Assembly (NCBI RefSeq): GCF_014269025.2
Contig: NZ_CP077094.1
Span: 1,798,001-1,862,000, forward strand
From: Pseudomonas promysalinigenes
GTDB taxonomy: Bacteria > Pseudomonadota > Gammaproteobacteria > Pseudomonadales > Pseudomonadaceae
Direction: 5' to 3'
Length of the DNA: 64,000 nucleotides
In this document: in pieces, positions 18,102 through 27,430 of the stretch
Layout: the number at the start of each line of letters is the position of its first letter
Numbering within the stretch: the stretch's first letter is position 1
Translations under genes and position numbers: made by a program
Notes under the pieces: model-generated
Told to the model about the DNA's origin: nothing
The model's input: the letters and a program-made list of their open reading frames with translations, nothing else
Databases searched by the model: none

Positions 18102-18563
18102 TCAGTGGCTGCCACGGCGGTTAAGGCGCAGCGAGCCGGGTGGCGGCTCATTGAGCACCGCCCAGAATATGCCCAGGTCGGAAATCGCCGCGACGAACTC
18201 TTTGAACTCTACTGGTTTGACCACGTAGGCGTTGACGCCGAGCTCGTAGGCACGCAGCAGGTCCGGCTCTTCTCTCGAAGAAGTCAGCATTACCGTCGGA
18301 ATACTGCGAAGTTCAGGCGTGTTGCGTACGGCTTTGAGTACTTCCAGGCCATCGATTTTCGGCAGTTTCAGGTCCAGCAGCAGCACTGCGGGGTTGCCGT
18401 CGTCGCGATCGACGTAGGCATTGCGGCGTAACAGGTAATCGAGGGCATCGGCACCGTCACGCAGGACGATGACCTCGTTGGCCAACTGGCTGCGCTCCAG
18501 GGCCAGGAGCGTCAGCTCCAGGTCCCGGGGGTTGTCTTCGACCAGCAGGATGGGCTTGAGCAT
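18102..18563 (-). CDS. Single-domain response regulator (Rcp1-like)
   Basis: The 153-residue protein is a lone receiver domain with Glu9/Asp10, phosphoacceptor Asp64 (LLLDLKLPK), Thr/Ser at LTSS and Lys at VVKPV. It has the long loop before the phosphorylation site (RRNAYVDRDDGNPAV) that marks the Rcp1-type regulators paired with phytochrome kinases. It lacks an output domain and should act by phosphotransfer or protein binding. It sits 14 bases after the bacteriophytochrome gene and 13 bases before the hybrid kinase gene, which makes a phosphorelay among the three likely. The C-terminal tail is basic. Confidence 0.93.
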   Translation of the reverse strand: MLKPILLVEDNPRDLELTLLALERSQLANEVIVLRDGADALDYLLRRNAYVDRDDGNPAVLLLDLKLPKIDGLEVLKAVRNTPELRSIPTVMLTSSREEPDLLRAYELGVNAYVVKPVEFKEFVAAISDLGIFWAVLNEPPPGSLRLNRRGSH

Positions 18564-18577
18564 GTTAATAAAGTGCC

Positions 18578-20827
18578 TCAGGTAGTTGCCGGGTGACGGG
18601 GCAGTGTGAAGTGGAAGCTAGCGCCCTGGTCGACCTGGCCTACGGCCCAGACTCGCCCATCATGACGCTCGATGATCCGCCGCACACTGGCCAGGCCGAT
18701 TCCGGTGCCTTCGAAGTCTTCCATACGGTGCAAACGTTGGAACACCCCGAACAGTTTGTTGGCGTAGGCCATATCGAATCCTACACCATTGTCTCGGATG
18801 CTGATCTCGGTTTCGCTAGCGTGCTGGTAGGCACGCATCTCGATGTGTGCAGGCTCACGGCCGCGGGTATATTTGATCGCGTTGGCGATCAGGTTATGCA
18901 ACGCCAGGTTGATGAAGGCCGGGTCGGCGATCACCTTGGGCAGCGGTGCAATGTCCCAGATGATCTCGCGGCCTTCGTAATCAGGCGCAAGCTCCTGGCG
19001 AATGGTGTCGACCAGGGCATTGAGGTCGACATCCGCCAGGCGCAGGGCCGAGCGACCCATCTGGGAAAAGTTGAGCAGGTTGTCGACCAGGCTGCCAGCA
19101 AAATGCGCAGCCTCTTCGATGTGCTTGAGAAAACGGGTGCCACGTTCACTCAAATGCTGGCCTTCGATTTCGCCAAGCAATTCGGTATAGCCGGCGATAT
19201 GCCGTAATGGCGCGCGTAGGTCGTGGGACACGCTGTAGGAAAAGGCTTCAAGTTCCTTGTTCGAGCGGCGTAGCTCATTGGCCATTTGCGCCATCTCCTC
19301 GGCTTTGCGCAAAACAATGCCCAGAACCGAGGTGCGCAGTTCGAGCACGCCTTCCAGTATCTGTGGGGACCACGGCTGGGAATAACCACTGATCTGCTCC
19401 TGCCAGCGCTCAAAACTATGCCGCGGATTCAGTGCGCCCTGTGGGCCAATTTGCTTGTCCGGACGCCCGGCCCATTGGACTGTGCGCACCTGCTCGGGGC
19501 GGAACCAGACAAGGTAATGCGAATGGATCTGCGAGATGGCCACCGCCAGTACGCCCCCGGCGTGGGCTGCAAGCTCGGGGAGCTCATCGATGTCGCGGCG
19601 CACGTTGTTGGTATGAAAAACGGTCAGGCCGGCGCGTTGGCCCAGCCAGTGCACCAGGGCGTTGACTTGCGCTGCCGGCGGCGTTTGGCCGATCAGGTCG
19701 CAACGTTCAGCACTGATAACTGCGGCGCCGTTGGCTCCGGCGAACTCCAGCAGTACCTCGGGTAGTTCACGCAAGCCATCACTGACACTGTCGTGATCGG
19801 CCATCGATGAGATCATGCTTACGATGTGCTGACGCAGCTCCAGTAACCGGCTGGTATTGGCGTGAGATTCGCGTGTTTCGATCTGCAGCGATAACACGCT
19901 GGCCAACAGTTCGCAGGCGGTGCGAGTGCGAAATTCCACTGCCCGTGGCTGCGCGTGATGGCAGGAAATGAGTCCCCAGAGCTGGCCATCCACCACGATC
20001 GAAAGCGACATTGATGCAAGCGTGCCCATGTTGCGCATGTACTGCAGGTGCACGGGCGAAACGCTACGCAGCGCGGCAAAGCTCATGTCCAGGGCCTTGC
20101 CAGTGCGCGGGTTGAGGGCTGGTAGCAGTGCTGAAGCTTGGTAATTGGCATCCTCGATCACGCGGATGCGGCTTACCCGATACAGCTCCCGGGCCTGGCG
20201 GGGGATGTCGGCAGCAGGGAAGTGCAGGCCCAGGTACTGCGGATAACCCTCGTCAGCCAGTTCCGCCAGTACCTGGCCATTGCCCTCGGTGTCGAAACGG
20301 TAGGCTTTGACCCGACCAAAGCCGGTTATGCGTTTGACCTGTACGACACACTCATGCAGCAATTGCTCGAGGCTGTCTGCATTGTGCAGGCTGCTGACGA
20401 ATCCACGGACCAGAGGGTAGTAGTCGCTCTGGTCGGCCAGGCCGGCAGGCTGGCGAAAAGGTTCGAACTCGGCGATCAGTACTTGGTCATGGCGGTGGGC
20501 GAGCAGGCGTAGCGCTTCGTTGCAAGGAGCCCCATGGCGCAGGGACACATCACCGATATGAAACGGAAAGGGCTCATCTATGGATAAGCGCTGAAGATGG
20601 GAGCGTAGATCGAAACTGTCACTGATGACGTCGGCGAAGCGATGACCGATCAACTCCTGCGCCGGAACGCCTAGCCATTGTTCGGCGTTCTCGCTGGCTT
20701 GGAGCACTCGCAGGTCTTGCTCGTCCAGCACCAGAAGAAAGCCGTGGGGCTGGATGCTGCCGGGCACCTGGATCGGTTCTTGTGCGCAGCGCTCGACAGC
20801 AGCGGCGAGGGCAGTGTCTGCAGTCAT
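18578..20827 (-). CDS. bphP: Bacteriophytochrome histidine kinase
   Basis: This 749-residue photoreceptor has the PAS-GAF-PHY photosensory core and a HisKA-HATPase output. Cys14, in ERCAQEPIQVPGSIQPHG, is at the biliverdin attachment position. The GAF domain carries a PAADIP motif in place of the usual PASDIP, keeping the Asp, and the chromophore His in SPVHLQYMRNMG. The kinase part has SYSVSHDLRAPLRHI, NLIANAIKYT, DNGVGFD and GTGIGLASV. It senses red/far-red light in the cytoplasm. The start MTADTALAA has AGGAG nine bases upstream; an ATG at 20893 would add 22 residues without support. No heme oxygenase (bphO) gene is adjacent, so biliverdin must come from elsewhere. Confidence 0.93.
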   Translation of the reverse strand: MTADTALAAAVERCAQEPIQVPGSIQPHGFLLVLDEQDLRVLQASENAEQWLGVPAQELIGHRFADVISDSFDLRSHLQRLSIDEPFPFHIGDVSLRHGAPCNEALRLLAHRHDQVLIAEFEPFRQPAGLADQSDYYPLVRGFVSSLHNADSLEQLLHECVVQVKRITGFGRVKAYRFDTEGNGQVLAELADEGYPQYLGLHFPAADIPRQARELYRVSRIRVIEDANYQASALLPALNPRTGKALDMSFAALRSVSPVHLQYMRNMGTLASMSLSIVVDGQLWGLISCHHAQPRAVEFRTRTACELLASVLSLQIETRESHANTSRLLELRQHIVSMISSMADHDSVSDGLRELPEVLLEFAGANGAAVISAERCDLIGQTPPAAQVNALVHWLGQRAGLTVFHTNNVRRDIDELPELAAHAGGVLAVAISQIHSHYLVWFRPEQVRTVQWAGRPDKQIGPQGALNPRHSFERWQEQISGYSQPWSPQILEGVLELRTSVLGIVLRKAEEMAQMANELRRSNKELEAFSYSVSHDLRAPLRHIAGYTELLGEIEGQHLSERGTRFLKHIEEAAHFAGSLVDNLLNFSQMGRSALRLADVDLNALVDTIRQELAPDYEGREIIWDIAPLPKVIADPAFINLALHNLIANAIKYTRGREPAHIEMRAYQHASETEISIRDNGVGFDMAYANKLFGVFQRLHRMEDFEGTGIGLASVRRIIERHDGRVWAVGQVDQGASFHFTLPRHPATT

Positions 20828-21095
20828 CAATGGACGCTCCTGTGATGTTTCTTCCATGCATGACGCATGCGGTATCAGCCAAGTATTGGCCACAGAGCAC
20901 GGTAACAGAATATGCGGCGCTTTACCGCTTCATGCTTATTGGATGGACTGAAAGATCAGGGGTTCGGCGGGGCACAAAATTTCTTGGTGGCGGGATAGCG
21001 CTTTGGGCTTAGTCGCAAAGAGTGGCGTCTAGCCACCACTGTTTAGTCTCCTGCTGCTACGCTCAATTACACGATATGGAAACAGGAACAATCCA

Positions 21096-21623
21096 GTGAC
21101 GGAACGCTTGATAGCCGCGCTGTTTGGCCTGCTGTTGAGCAGTAGTGCCATGGCGGCGGATTTCCAAGTAGAGGTGCGGGTACTGGTGCAGCGTGGCTGC
21201 ATGCTGGTTGCCCAGCAGCGCGATGCGGGCGCTCAGGCCCTGGGGTTGATCGACTTGGGGGTCGCATCGCGCCTGGACGGCAAGAACGCCCCGCTCAGCG
21301 GTGCATTGCTTACCCAGCGCCCGCCACGGCTGGAGTGCAACCCCGACACGCTCTATCAGGTGCGTGTCGACGGTGGCCAGCATGGTGGTGCTGGTGAGTT
21401 GCGCTTTCTCGCCAGCGAAGACGCGCAGGCCAAGCCGATCCCTTACCGGTTGTTTCGCGATGCCGCCTGGCGTGAGCCTGTGAGCGTCGATGAGCCCAAT
21501 GCAGCACGGGTGCCAGATACGGGTACCGTCGAGTTGCCGCTATACGCGCGGATCGACAACCTGGCATGGGTACCCCGCGCCGGGCAGTACACCGACCTAC
21601 TCAAAGTTACCGTCACTTGGTAG
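21096..21623 (+). CDS. Csu-type pilus minor subunit (SCPU domain)
   Basis: This 175-residue protein starts at a GTG preceded by CAGGAAC. It has a signal peptide cleaved near SAMA-ADF and a spore-coat U (SCPU) domain with the conserved early Cys (RGCML) and later Cys (LECNP), ending in the typical YTDLLKVTVTW strand. It is the first gene of an archaic chaperone-usher cluster of the CsuA/B-A-B-C-D-E type that assembles thin adhesive pili for biofilm formation on abiotic surfaces. Which of the four SCPU proteins here is the major pilin cannot be stated with certainty. Confidence 0.88.
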   Translation: MTERLIAALFGLLLSSSAMAADFQVEVRVLVQRGCMLVAQQRDAGAQALGLIDLGVASRLDGKNAPLSGALLTQRPPRLECNPDTLYQVRVDGGQHGGAGELRFLASEDAQAKPIPYRLFRDAAWREPVSVDEPNAARVPDTGTVELPLYARIDNLAWVPRAGQYTDLLKVTVTW

Positions 21624-21653
21624 CGAGGCCAACATGTACAGGGATGTCATGTC

Positions 21654-22190
21654 ATGAACCGCACTTCGCTTCTGCTTTTGGGTCTTGGCCCGCTGTTGCT
21701 ACCTAGCGGTGTGGCGCATGGCACCGCCACTGGGTTCATCCAAGCGCGCTTGGTGATCAGCGCCGCCTGCCAGGTCAATAGCGGCGATCAGCCGCCAGCC
21801 ACATTGAGCAACCCTGGCCTGATGGATTTTGGTGAACGCGGCCCGAATTGGGATACGCCACTGCGCAGCCGGGTTGACGAAGCGGGTGCCGAAGGCAGCC
21901 TGCAGATCAGCTGCACGCCCGAGGTGCGGGCATTCAACGTGCGGATCAATGGCGGCCTCAATGGCGACGATGGCGTGCGCCGGCTCAGCAACGGTCGCGA
22001 AACCATTCCCTATCAGCTGGCCACAGACCCAGGTGGCAATAGTCGCTACGGCATCGGCGAGGCCCGCGCCTTCACCATCAGCAGTACCGAGCAGATTCCC
22101 ATACCGATTTTCGGCGTAGTGGTGGCACAACCCCGCGCACTCCCGGCCGGGCTGTACCGCGACACCCTGAGAGTGACCCTGGACTGGTAG
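21654..22190 (+). CDS. Csu-type pilus subunit (SCPU domain)
   Basis: The 178-residue secreted protein has an N-terminal signal (LLLLGLGPLLLPSGVAHG), an SCPU domain with Cys pairs at SAACQVN and ISCTPE, and the family end LPAGLYRDTLRVTLDW. It carries the INGGLNGDDGVRRL motif typical of CsuA-like minor subunits. It lies 30 bases after the first subunit gene and 19 bases before the next. Like the others it should be folded by the CsuC-type chaperone by donor-strand complementation and exported through the CsuD-type usher. Confidence 0.88.
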   Translation: MNRTSLLLLGLGPLLLPSGVAHGTATGFIQARLVISAACQVNSGDQPPATLSNPGLMDFGERGPNWDTPLRSRVDEAGAEGSLQISCTPEVRAFNVRINGGLNGDDGVRRLSNGRETIPYQLATDPGGNSRYGIGEARAFTISSTEQIPIPIFGVVVAQPRALPAGLYRDTLRVTLDW

Positions 22191-22209
22191 ACGACGCAAG
22201 GAGACTCCG

Positions 22210-22743
22210 ATGCGAACGACTTTCACCCGCTGCATGCTCGCCTGCTTCGGCCTGGTTGCGACAGTTCACGCCCAAGCCGCCACCGTGACTGGCACCATCA
22301 GTTCCACGCTGACGCTGACCGCGGCGTGCCAGGTCAACGGCAGTACAGGCACCACGGGGTTGAACTTCGGCACCCTGAATTTCGGCACTGCCGATGCCCT
22401 GTTTTCGACGGTCAACGGCCAGGTATTGGGTGGCGGCGGCGCAGCGATGAGCATTCTCTGCTCAGCTGGCACAGTGCCGGTGATCAAAGTCCGCGCCGGA
22501 GCACATGATGGTCAGTCCACTGGGGGCACCCGTGCGTTGGCCGACGGTGCCGGCAACTACGTGCCTTATGACTTCTATACCGACGCTGGGCGCACCACGC
22601 TGTTGGCCATTGACGGCACCATTGCCCTGCCAACCAGTACCGGCGTTGCGCAAACCGTCAACCTGTACGGCCAGGCCCGGGGCAAAGCCGGTTTGCCGGC
22701 CGGTACCTATACCGACACAGTTGCTGTCGAGTTGTCGTTCTGA
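22210..22743 (+). CDS. Csu-type pilus subunit, probable major pilin (CsuA/B-like)
   Basis: This 177-residue protein has a signal peptide ending VHAQA, then the sequence TGTISSTLTLTAACQVNG and repeated NFGTLNFGT. The latter is the glycine- and threonine-rich pattern of the CsuA/B major pilin that starts with a short donor strand. It ends GTYTDTVAVELSF. A ribosome binding site, AAGGAG, lies nine bases before ATG 22210. By composition, and by being the only one of the four with the LNFGTLNFGT motif, it is the best candidate for the polymerising subunit, though in Acinetobacter csuA/B comes first in the operon. Confidence 0.86.
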   Translation: MRTTFTRCMLACFGLVATVHAQAATVTGTISSTLTLTAACQVNGSTGTTGLNFGTLNFGTADALFSTVNGQVLGGGGAAMSILCSAGTVPVIKVRAGAHDGQSTGGTRALADGAGNYVPYDFYTDAGRTTLLAIDGTIALPTSTGVAQTVNLYGQARGKAGLPAGTYTDTVAVELSF

Positions 22744-22746
22744 ACC

Positions 22747-23250
22747 ATGGGCAGGTGGCTCGGCGGGTGCCTGATCGGCGCTGGCCTGTTGTCGGCCGCG
22801 CCGCTGGATGCAGCTACTACCAGCAGCTTTCAGGTGAGTGCGCAAATCGTGGCTGGCTGCTTGGTGGTGGGCGCAGTGACCAGCTACGGGGTGCTCGACT
22901 ATGGCACGCAATCGGCGTTGTCCACCGGCATCCTCAGTACCTCGATGGGCGGGACCACCGTAACGTTCCAATGCACGCCGGGGGTGGCTATGAGCATGAG
23001 CCTCGATGGCGGCCTGAACACTGCCAGCGGCACGCGCAACCTAAAGCGCAGCGGCGGCACACAGGTGCTTGCCTATCAGTTGTATCGGGACGCGGCCTAC
23101 AGCCAGGCTTTGGGTATCGGCCAGAGCGTGACGGTGAATTACGCCGACGCGGCTGCCATCAAGTTGCCGGTGTATGGCCGCACCCAGTTGCCGGGCAATT
23201 TACCGGCTGGGACCTACACCGATGTCGTGCAAGTCACGGTCACCTGGTGA
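22747..23250 (+). CDS. Csu-type pilus subunit (SCPU domain)
   Basis: The 167-residue product starts three bases after the preceding stop with no obvious Shine-Dalgarno, so its translation is probably coupled. It has a signal peptide (WLGGCLIGAGLLSAAPLDA), an SCPU domain with Cys at VAGCLVV and FQCTPG, a SLDGGLNTASGTRNL motif and the end LPAGTYTDVVQVTVTW. It is the fourth SCPU subunit in the cluster and resembles CsuB-type minor subunits. The final TW strand should be the part captured by the chaperone. Confidence 0.87.
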   Translation: MGRWLGGCLIGAGLLSAAPLDAATTSSFQVSAQIVAGCLVVGAVTSYGVLDYGTQSALSTGILSTSMGGTTVTFQCTPGVAMSMSLDGGLNTASGTRNLKRSGGTQVLAYQLYRDAAYSQALGIGQSVTVNYADAAAIKLPVYGRTQLPGNLPAGTYTDVVQVTVTW

Positions 23251-23289
23251 AGCTGCAGGGGCCTGGAACAACAAGCCAAGGAGAGCTGT

Positions 23290-24066
23290 ATGGGGGTGTG
23301 GGCAAAGTGGGCGCAAGGTGTGTTGGGCCTGACACTCTTGGCGAGCCTGCCGATCAGGGCCGCTACATCGGTGTTGATCTGGCCGATCGACCCGGTGCTG
23401 GAAGCTGACCAGAAAGCCGGGGCATTGTGGCTGGAAAACCGTGGTTCGGCGCCTGCCAGCTTGCAGGTGCGGGTGTTCGCCTGGCGCCAGGGTGAGTATC
23501 AGGATCAGTATCAGGCCCAGCGCGAGATTATCGGCAGCCCACCAGTGGCCACCATTGCGCCAGGGCAGAAGCAACTGATTCGCCTAACCCGCACGGGTAC
23601 GTCCCCGGTGGGCCAAGAGCAGTCCTATCGCATCATCATTGACGAAATCCCCACGCCCTTGCCGGCTGACACTACCGGCCAAGGTACCACGGCAGCTATT
23701 CGCCTGCAGATGCGGTACTCAGTGCCGCTGTTCGTATACGGCGAAGGGCTATGGGGCAAGGCCGACCCAGACGGCAAGCGCAACGCTGACGGCGTCGGCA
23801 AGCCACAGCTGAGCTGGCGCCCGGTCACGGTTCAAGGCAAGCCTTACGTTGAATTGCGCAACACCGGCCCCGTGCATGCGCGTTTGACCGATGTGGTGTT
23901 GCAGCAAGGCAGCCAAGCCAAGCCCATAGCCGAAGGCCTGCTCGGCTATGTGTTGCCAGGCGCCAGTATGCGTTGGCCTGCGCCGTTGGCGGCGACGCCT
24001 GGCGGCGCGATCAAGGGGAGGGTGAACGGCCAGGCAGCGGCCGAAGCGATTCGGCAAGGGCAATGA
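23290..24066 (+). CDS. Csu-type periplasmic pilus chaperone (CsuC-like)
   Basis: This 258-residue protein has a signal sequence (LGLTLLASLPIRAATS) and the two immunoglobulin-like domains of fimbrial chaperones: an N-terminal FGS/FGL-like domain with SVLIWPIDPVLEADQKAGALWLENRG and QLIRLTR, and a second domain with LSWRPV and VLPGASMRWP. It captures SCPU subunits in the periplasm. AAGGAG lies nine bases before the ATG. It is followed by the usher gene, as in archaic (sigma-fold) chaperone-usher systems. Confidence 0.9.
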   Translation: MGVWAKWAQGVLGLTLLASLPIRAATSVLIWPIDPVLEADQKAGALWLENRGSAPASLQVRVFAWRQGEYQDQYQAQREIIGSPPVATIAPGQKQLIRLTRTGTSPVGQEQSYRIIIDEIPTPLPADTTGQGTTAAIRLQMRYSVPLFVYGEGLWGKADPDGKRNADGVGKPQLSWRPVTVQGKPYVELRNTGPVHARLTDVVLQQGSQAKPIAEGLLGYVLPGASMRWPAPLAATPGGAIKGRVNGQAAAEAIRQGQ

Positions 24067-24126
24067 GTCGACTGCTGTATGAAAGGCAAGGGCCATGGAG
24101 GACCTGGCAATGGGCGGAGTCCATGT

Positions 24127-26469
24127 GTGAGCAGCCTGTTGCGGGCTTCGCGCCGTTGGTGCATGGGGTTGGCCTTGTTCGGCCCCTGGCTGGCGGCGGC
24201 CGAGGACCTGCCGCCCCCGCCCAGCGAAACGGCGGTGGTCAGCGATGCGACGCTGTACCTGGACCTGTTGGTGAACCAGATGCCCAGGGCTGAGCTGGTT
24301 GCGGTGGAGCAACGTGCCGGGCGCCTTTACCTGCAAAGCGAAGTGCTGCGCAGCGCAGGCGTCGCGCTGCCGGGTGATCCCCAGGGCGAGGTGGCGCTTG
24401 ACGCTGTGCCGGGGCTGCATACCGATTACGATAGCCAGAACCAACGGCTGCTTTTACAGGTGCCGCCCGCCTGGCTTCCTGACCAGCAAGTGGGCGAGCG
24501 CGGGCTGTATCCAGCCAGCGAAGCGCGCAGCAGCTTTGGGGCTTTGTTCAACTATGACCTGTACCTGAACGACACCGACGACGGTGGCACCGACCTGGCG
24601 GCGTGGAATGAGCTTCGCCTTTTCGATAGCTGGGGCACTTTGTCGACTACCGGCCGATGGCGCCAGTCGTTCGATGGCGCGCAGCGGGCCAACAGCCGCC
24701 AAGGCTACCTGCGTTACGACACCACCTGGCGCTTCACCGACGAGCAGCGCCTGCTCACCGTGGACGCGGGCGACTTGGTCACCGGGGCATTGCCGTGGAG
24801 CAGCTCGGTGCGGGTCGGTGGCCTGCAAGTGTCTCGAGACTTTGGCGCGCGTCCCGACCTGGTTACCTACCCATTACCGGCATTTGCCGGTGAAGCGGCA
24901 GTGCCGACTTCGCTGGATCTGTTCATCAACGGCTACAAGTCCAGCACCACCGAATTGCAGCCTGGCCCTTATACCCTGACCAACGTGCCATTCATCAACG
25001 GCGCAGGCGAGGCGGTGGTGGTGACCACCGATGCCCTGGGTCGGCAGGTGTCCACCACCTTGCCTTTTTACGTCACCAGCAGCCTCCTGCAAAAGGGGCT
25101 TTCTGATTTTTCGCTGGCTGCCGGTAGCTTGCGGCGTGACTATGGCGTGAAGGATTTCGGCTATGGCGGCGGGGTGGCTTCGGCCAGCCTGCGCCATGGC
25201 CTGAGCGACACGTTCACCTTGGAAACCCATACAGAGGCCGCCGATTCGCTGGTGCTTGGGGGCGTGGGCGGCAACATGCGCCTGGGCACGTTCGGCGTGC
25301 TTAACGGGGCTTTGGCGCAAAGCCAGTTCGAAGGCGAGAAAGGCCATCAGGTCGCCGTTGGATACCAATACAACAGCCAGCGCTTGGGCTTCAACTACCA
25401 GCGTTTGCAACGCCATGGCGACTATGCCGACCTGACCCGGGTAGACACGCCCTATATGCTGCTGAGCCAGAGCAGCGAGCAAGCAACCCTGAGTGTGAAC
25501 CTGGATCGCTTTGGCAGCGTCGGTGCCGGGTATTTCGACGTGCGTGCCGGTGACGGCACTCGCACCCGGCTCATCAACCTGAGTTGGAGCAAGCCACTGT
25601 GGGGCAACAGCAGCCTTTACCTGTCGGCCAACCGCGAAGTGACTGACAGCCAGTGGGCGGTGCAGGCGCAACTGGTGATCCCGTTCGACTTTGGCAGCAC
25701 ACTGGCCGTTAGCATGGAGCGCAGCAAGCAAGGGCAGCGCACGCAAAGGGTCAACTATAGCCGCGCAGTACCCGTCGGTGGGGGCGTTGGCTACAACCTT
25801 GGCTATGCAGGCGGTGATCGCGATGCCTATCGCCAGGCCGATGTTACTTGGCGCCTGCAGTCGGTGCAGCTGCAGGCCGGGGTGTATGGCAGCAGCGGGG
25901 AGATGACCCGCTGGGCCGATGCCAGCGGCTCGCTGGTGTGGATGGACGCTGGGGTTTTCGCAGCCAATCGAATCGATGACGCCTTCGTGGTGGTCAGCAC
26001 CAACGGTTACGCCGATGTGCCAGTGAGGTACGAAAATCAGGATATAGGCCGCACGGATCGCAACGGTCATCTACTGGTGCCTTACAGCAGTGGCTACTAC
26101 CGCGGCAAATATGAAATCGACCCGATGGGCTTGCCTCCCGATGTACTTGCCCCAGAGGTCGAGCAGCGGGTAGCGGTGCGCCGGGGCAGCGGCTACCTGC
26201 TTGAGTTCCCGCTCAGGCAAGTGCTTGCAGCGAGCATCGAACTGGTCGACGGCAATCAGCAACCGCTCAAACTGGGCAGCAAGGTCAGCCATCAGGAAAG
26301 TGGCAGTCAGGCGGTAGTCGGCTGGGATGGCCTGGTGTACCTGGAAAACTTGTCGCCACATAACCGCCTGCAGGTGACAGTGCAGGGCGGCGGGCCGTGC
26401 CAGGTGGAATTCGACCTACCGGAATCGGCCGGGTCGATACCGCTGATTGGTCCGCTGGTGTGCAGATGA
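24127..26469 (+). CDS. Csu-type outer-membrane usher (CsuD-like)
   Basis: This 780-residue usher forms the outer-membrane pore. The pattern has an N-terminal periplasmic domain (LYLDLLVNQMPRAELVAVEQ), the large barrel with plug domain (GLSDFSLAAGSLRRDYG, TLETHTEA), and C-terminal domains ending in the highly conserved DVPVRYENQDIGRTDRNGHLLVPY and IPLIGPLVCR. GTG 24127 was chosen because GGAG lies about eight bases upstream and the signal peptide (MGLALFGPWLAAAED) follows directly; an ATG at 24079 would add 16 non-conserved residues. The last bases overlap the adhesin start (ATGA), so the two are translationally coupled. Confidence 0.9.
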   Translation: MSSLLRASRRWCMGLALFGPWLAAAEDLPPPPSETAVVSDATLYLDLLVNQMPRAELVAVEQRAGRLYLQSEVLRSAGVALPGDPQGEVALDAVPGLHTDYDSQNQRLLLQVPPAWLPDQQVGERGLYPASEARSSFGALFNYDLYLNDTDDGGTDLAAWNELRLFDSWGTLSTTGRWRQSFDGAQRANSRQGYLRYDTTWRFTDEQRLLTVDAGDLVTGALPWSSSVRVGGLQVSRDFGARPDLVTYPLPAFAGEAAVPTSLDLFINGYKSSTTELQPGPYTLTNVPFINGAGEAVVVTTDALGRQVSTTLPFYVTSSLLQKGLSDFSLAAGSLRRDYGVKDFGYGGGVASASLRHGLSDTFTLETHTEAADSLVLGGVGGNMRLGTFGVLNGALAQSQFEGEKGHQVAVGYQYNSQRLGFNYQRLQRHGDYADLTRVDTPYMLLSQSSEQATLSVNLDRFGSVGAGYFDVRAGDGTRTRLINLSWSKPLWGNSSLYLSANREVTDSQWAVQAQLVIPFDFGSTLAVSMERSKQGQRTQRVNYSRAVPVGGGVGYNLGYAGGDRDAYRQADVTWRLQSVQLQAGVYGSSGEMTRWADASGSLVWMDAGVFAANRIDDAFVVVSTNGYADVPVRYENQDIGRTDRNGHLLVPYSSGYYRGKYEIDPMGLPPDVLAPEVEQRVAVRRGSGYLLEFPLRQVLAASIELVDGNQQPLKLGSKVSHQESGSQAVVGWDGLVYLENLSPHNRLQVTVQGGGPCQVEFDLPESAGSIPLIGPLVCR

Positions 26470-27428
26470 AGCGCCTGTTGTGCAGTTTGCTCGTGCTGCT
26501 TCCCATGGGTTCGGCGTGGGCGCTGTGTGCCTCGGTGGCCGCCACGCCTGCGGCGTTCGGCTCCGTCAACTCGACCCTGGTACGCACTACGGTACAGAAT
26601 GCCTCGAGTACAAACTCCGGGTTGCAGTGCACCGGCTCCTTGCTCACCTTGCTCAGTTCCGGGGACCACTTCTATGCCACCATCACCTCGGCCACCAATG
26701 GGCTGGTCGGCCCGACCGGCGATGTCATTCCCTACACGCTGTACGCTGACAACAGCACCAGCTACCCGATCACCCGCGGGGTGGCGTTCGACTTCGCCCG
26801 TAACGGCATCCTCGACGCGCTGGGGTTGTTGAGCGGGACCACCCCCAAGGCGGTGCCGCTGTACATGAAGACACAGATCGGCAGTAACGTAGCGGCCGGG
26901 GTCTATCAGGAAACCCTGACCGTCGCTTGGAGCTGGAACTACTGCTCCGGCATCGGTGCCTTGGGGGCTTGCCTAGGCCGCGATATCGGCAATGGTACCC
27001 AAACGATGACCATCAGTCTGACCGTTACCAATGACTGCCAGATCACTACCCCTGCCATCAACTTCGCCAGTGCCCCAGTGGTCGCCGGGTTCGCAAACGT
27101 AAGCCAGAGCCTGAGCCTGTCCTGCACCAAGGGCAGTGCTTACACGGTCGGTTTGAACGATGGTGAAAATGCCTCGGGCGGGCGACGGCGGATGAAGTCC
27201 GCGGCGGGCAACTTCCTGGCCTACGACATCTTCAAAAGTGCCGGGGCGGTGCGCTGGGGCTCGCTGGGCACCGCCCGGCGTTCAAGCAGCGATGCCGATG
27301 TCAACCCTGGAAACGGTACCGGCACGGGCAGCCAGGTTTTCAACTACAACGCCAGGGTCTACACCGACCAGGCCACACCGCCTGCGGGCAGCTACCTGGA
27401 CAACGTGATCCTGGACGTTGCGTTCTAG
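26466..27428 (+). CDS. Csu-type two-domain tip adhesin (CsuE-like)
   Basis: The 320-residue protein has a signal peptide (MKRLLCSLLVLLPMGSAWA) and two SCPU domains, the arrangement of the CsuE tip adhesin, in which the N-terminal domain has lost its donor strand and binds hydrophobic surfaces. The first domain covers about residues 22-160 and the second about 185-320, ending AGSYLDNVILDVAF. The start overlaps the usher stop by four bases (ATGA). It is the last gene of the pilus operon; its stop is only two bases from the 3' end of the convergent reductase gene, with no terminator between them. Confidence 0.88.
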   Translation: MKRLLCSLLVLLPMGSAWALCASVAATPAAFGSVNSTLVRTTVQNASSTNSGLQCTGSLLTLLSSGDHFYATITSATNGLVGPTGDVIPYTLYADNSTSYPITRGVAFDFARNGILDALGLLSGTTPKAVPLYMKTQIGSNVAAGVYQETLTVAWSWNYCSGIGALGACLGRDIGNGTQTMTISLTVTNDCQITTPAINFASAPVVAGFANVSQSLSLSCTKGSAYTVGLNDGENASGGRRRMKSAAGNFLAYDIFKSAGAVRWGSLGTARRSSSDADVNPGNGTGTGSQVFNYNARVYTDQATPPAGSYLDNVILDVAF

Positions 27429-27430
27429 GC

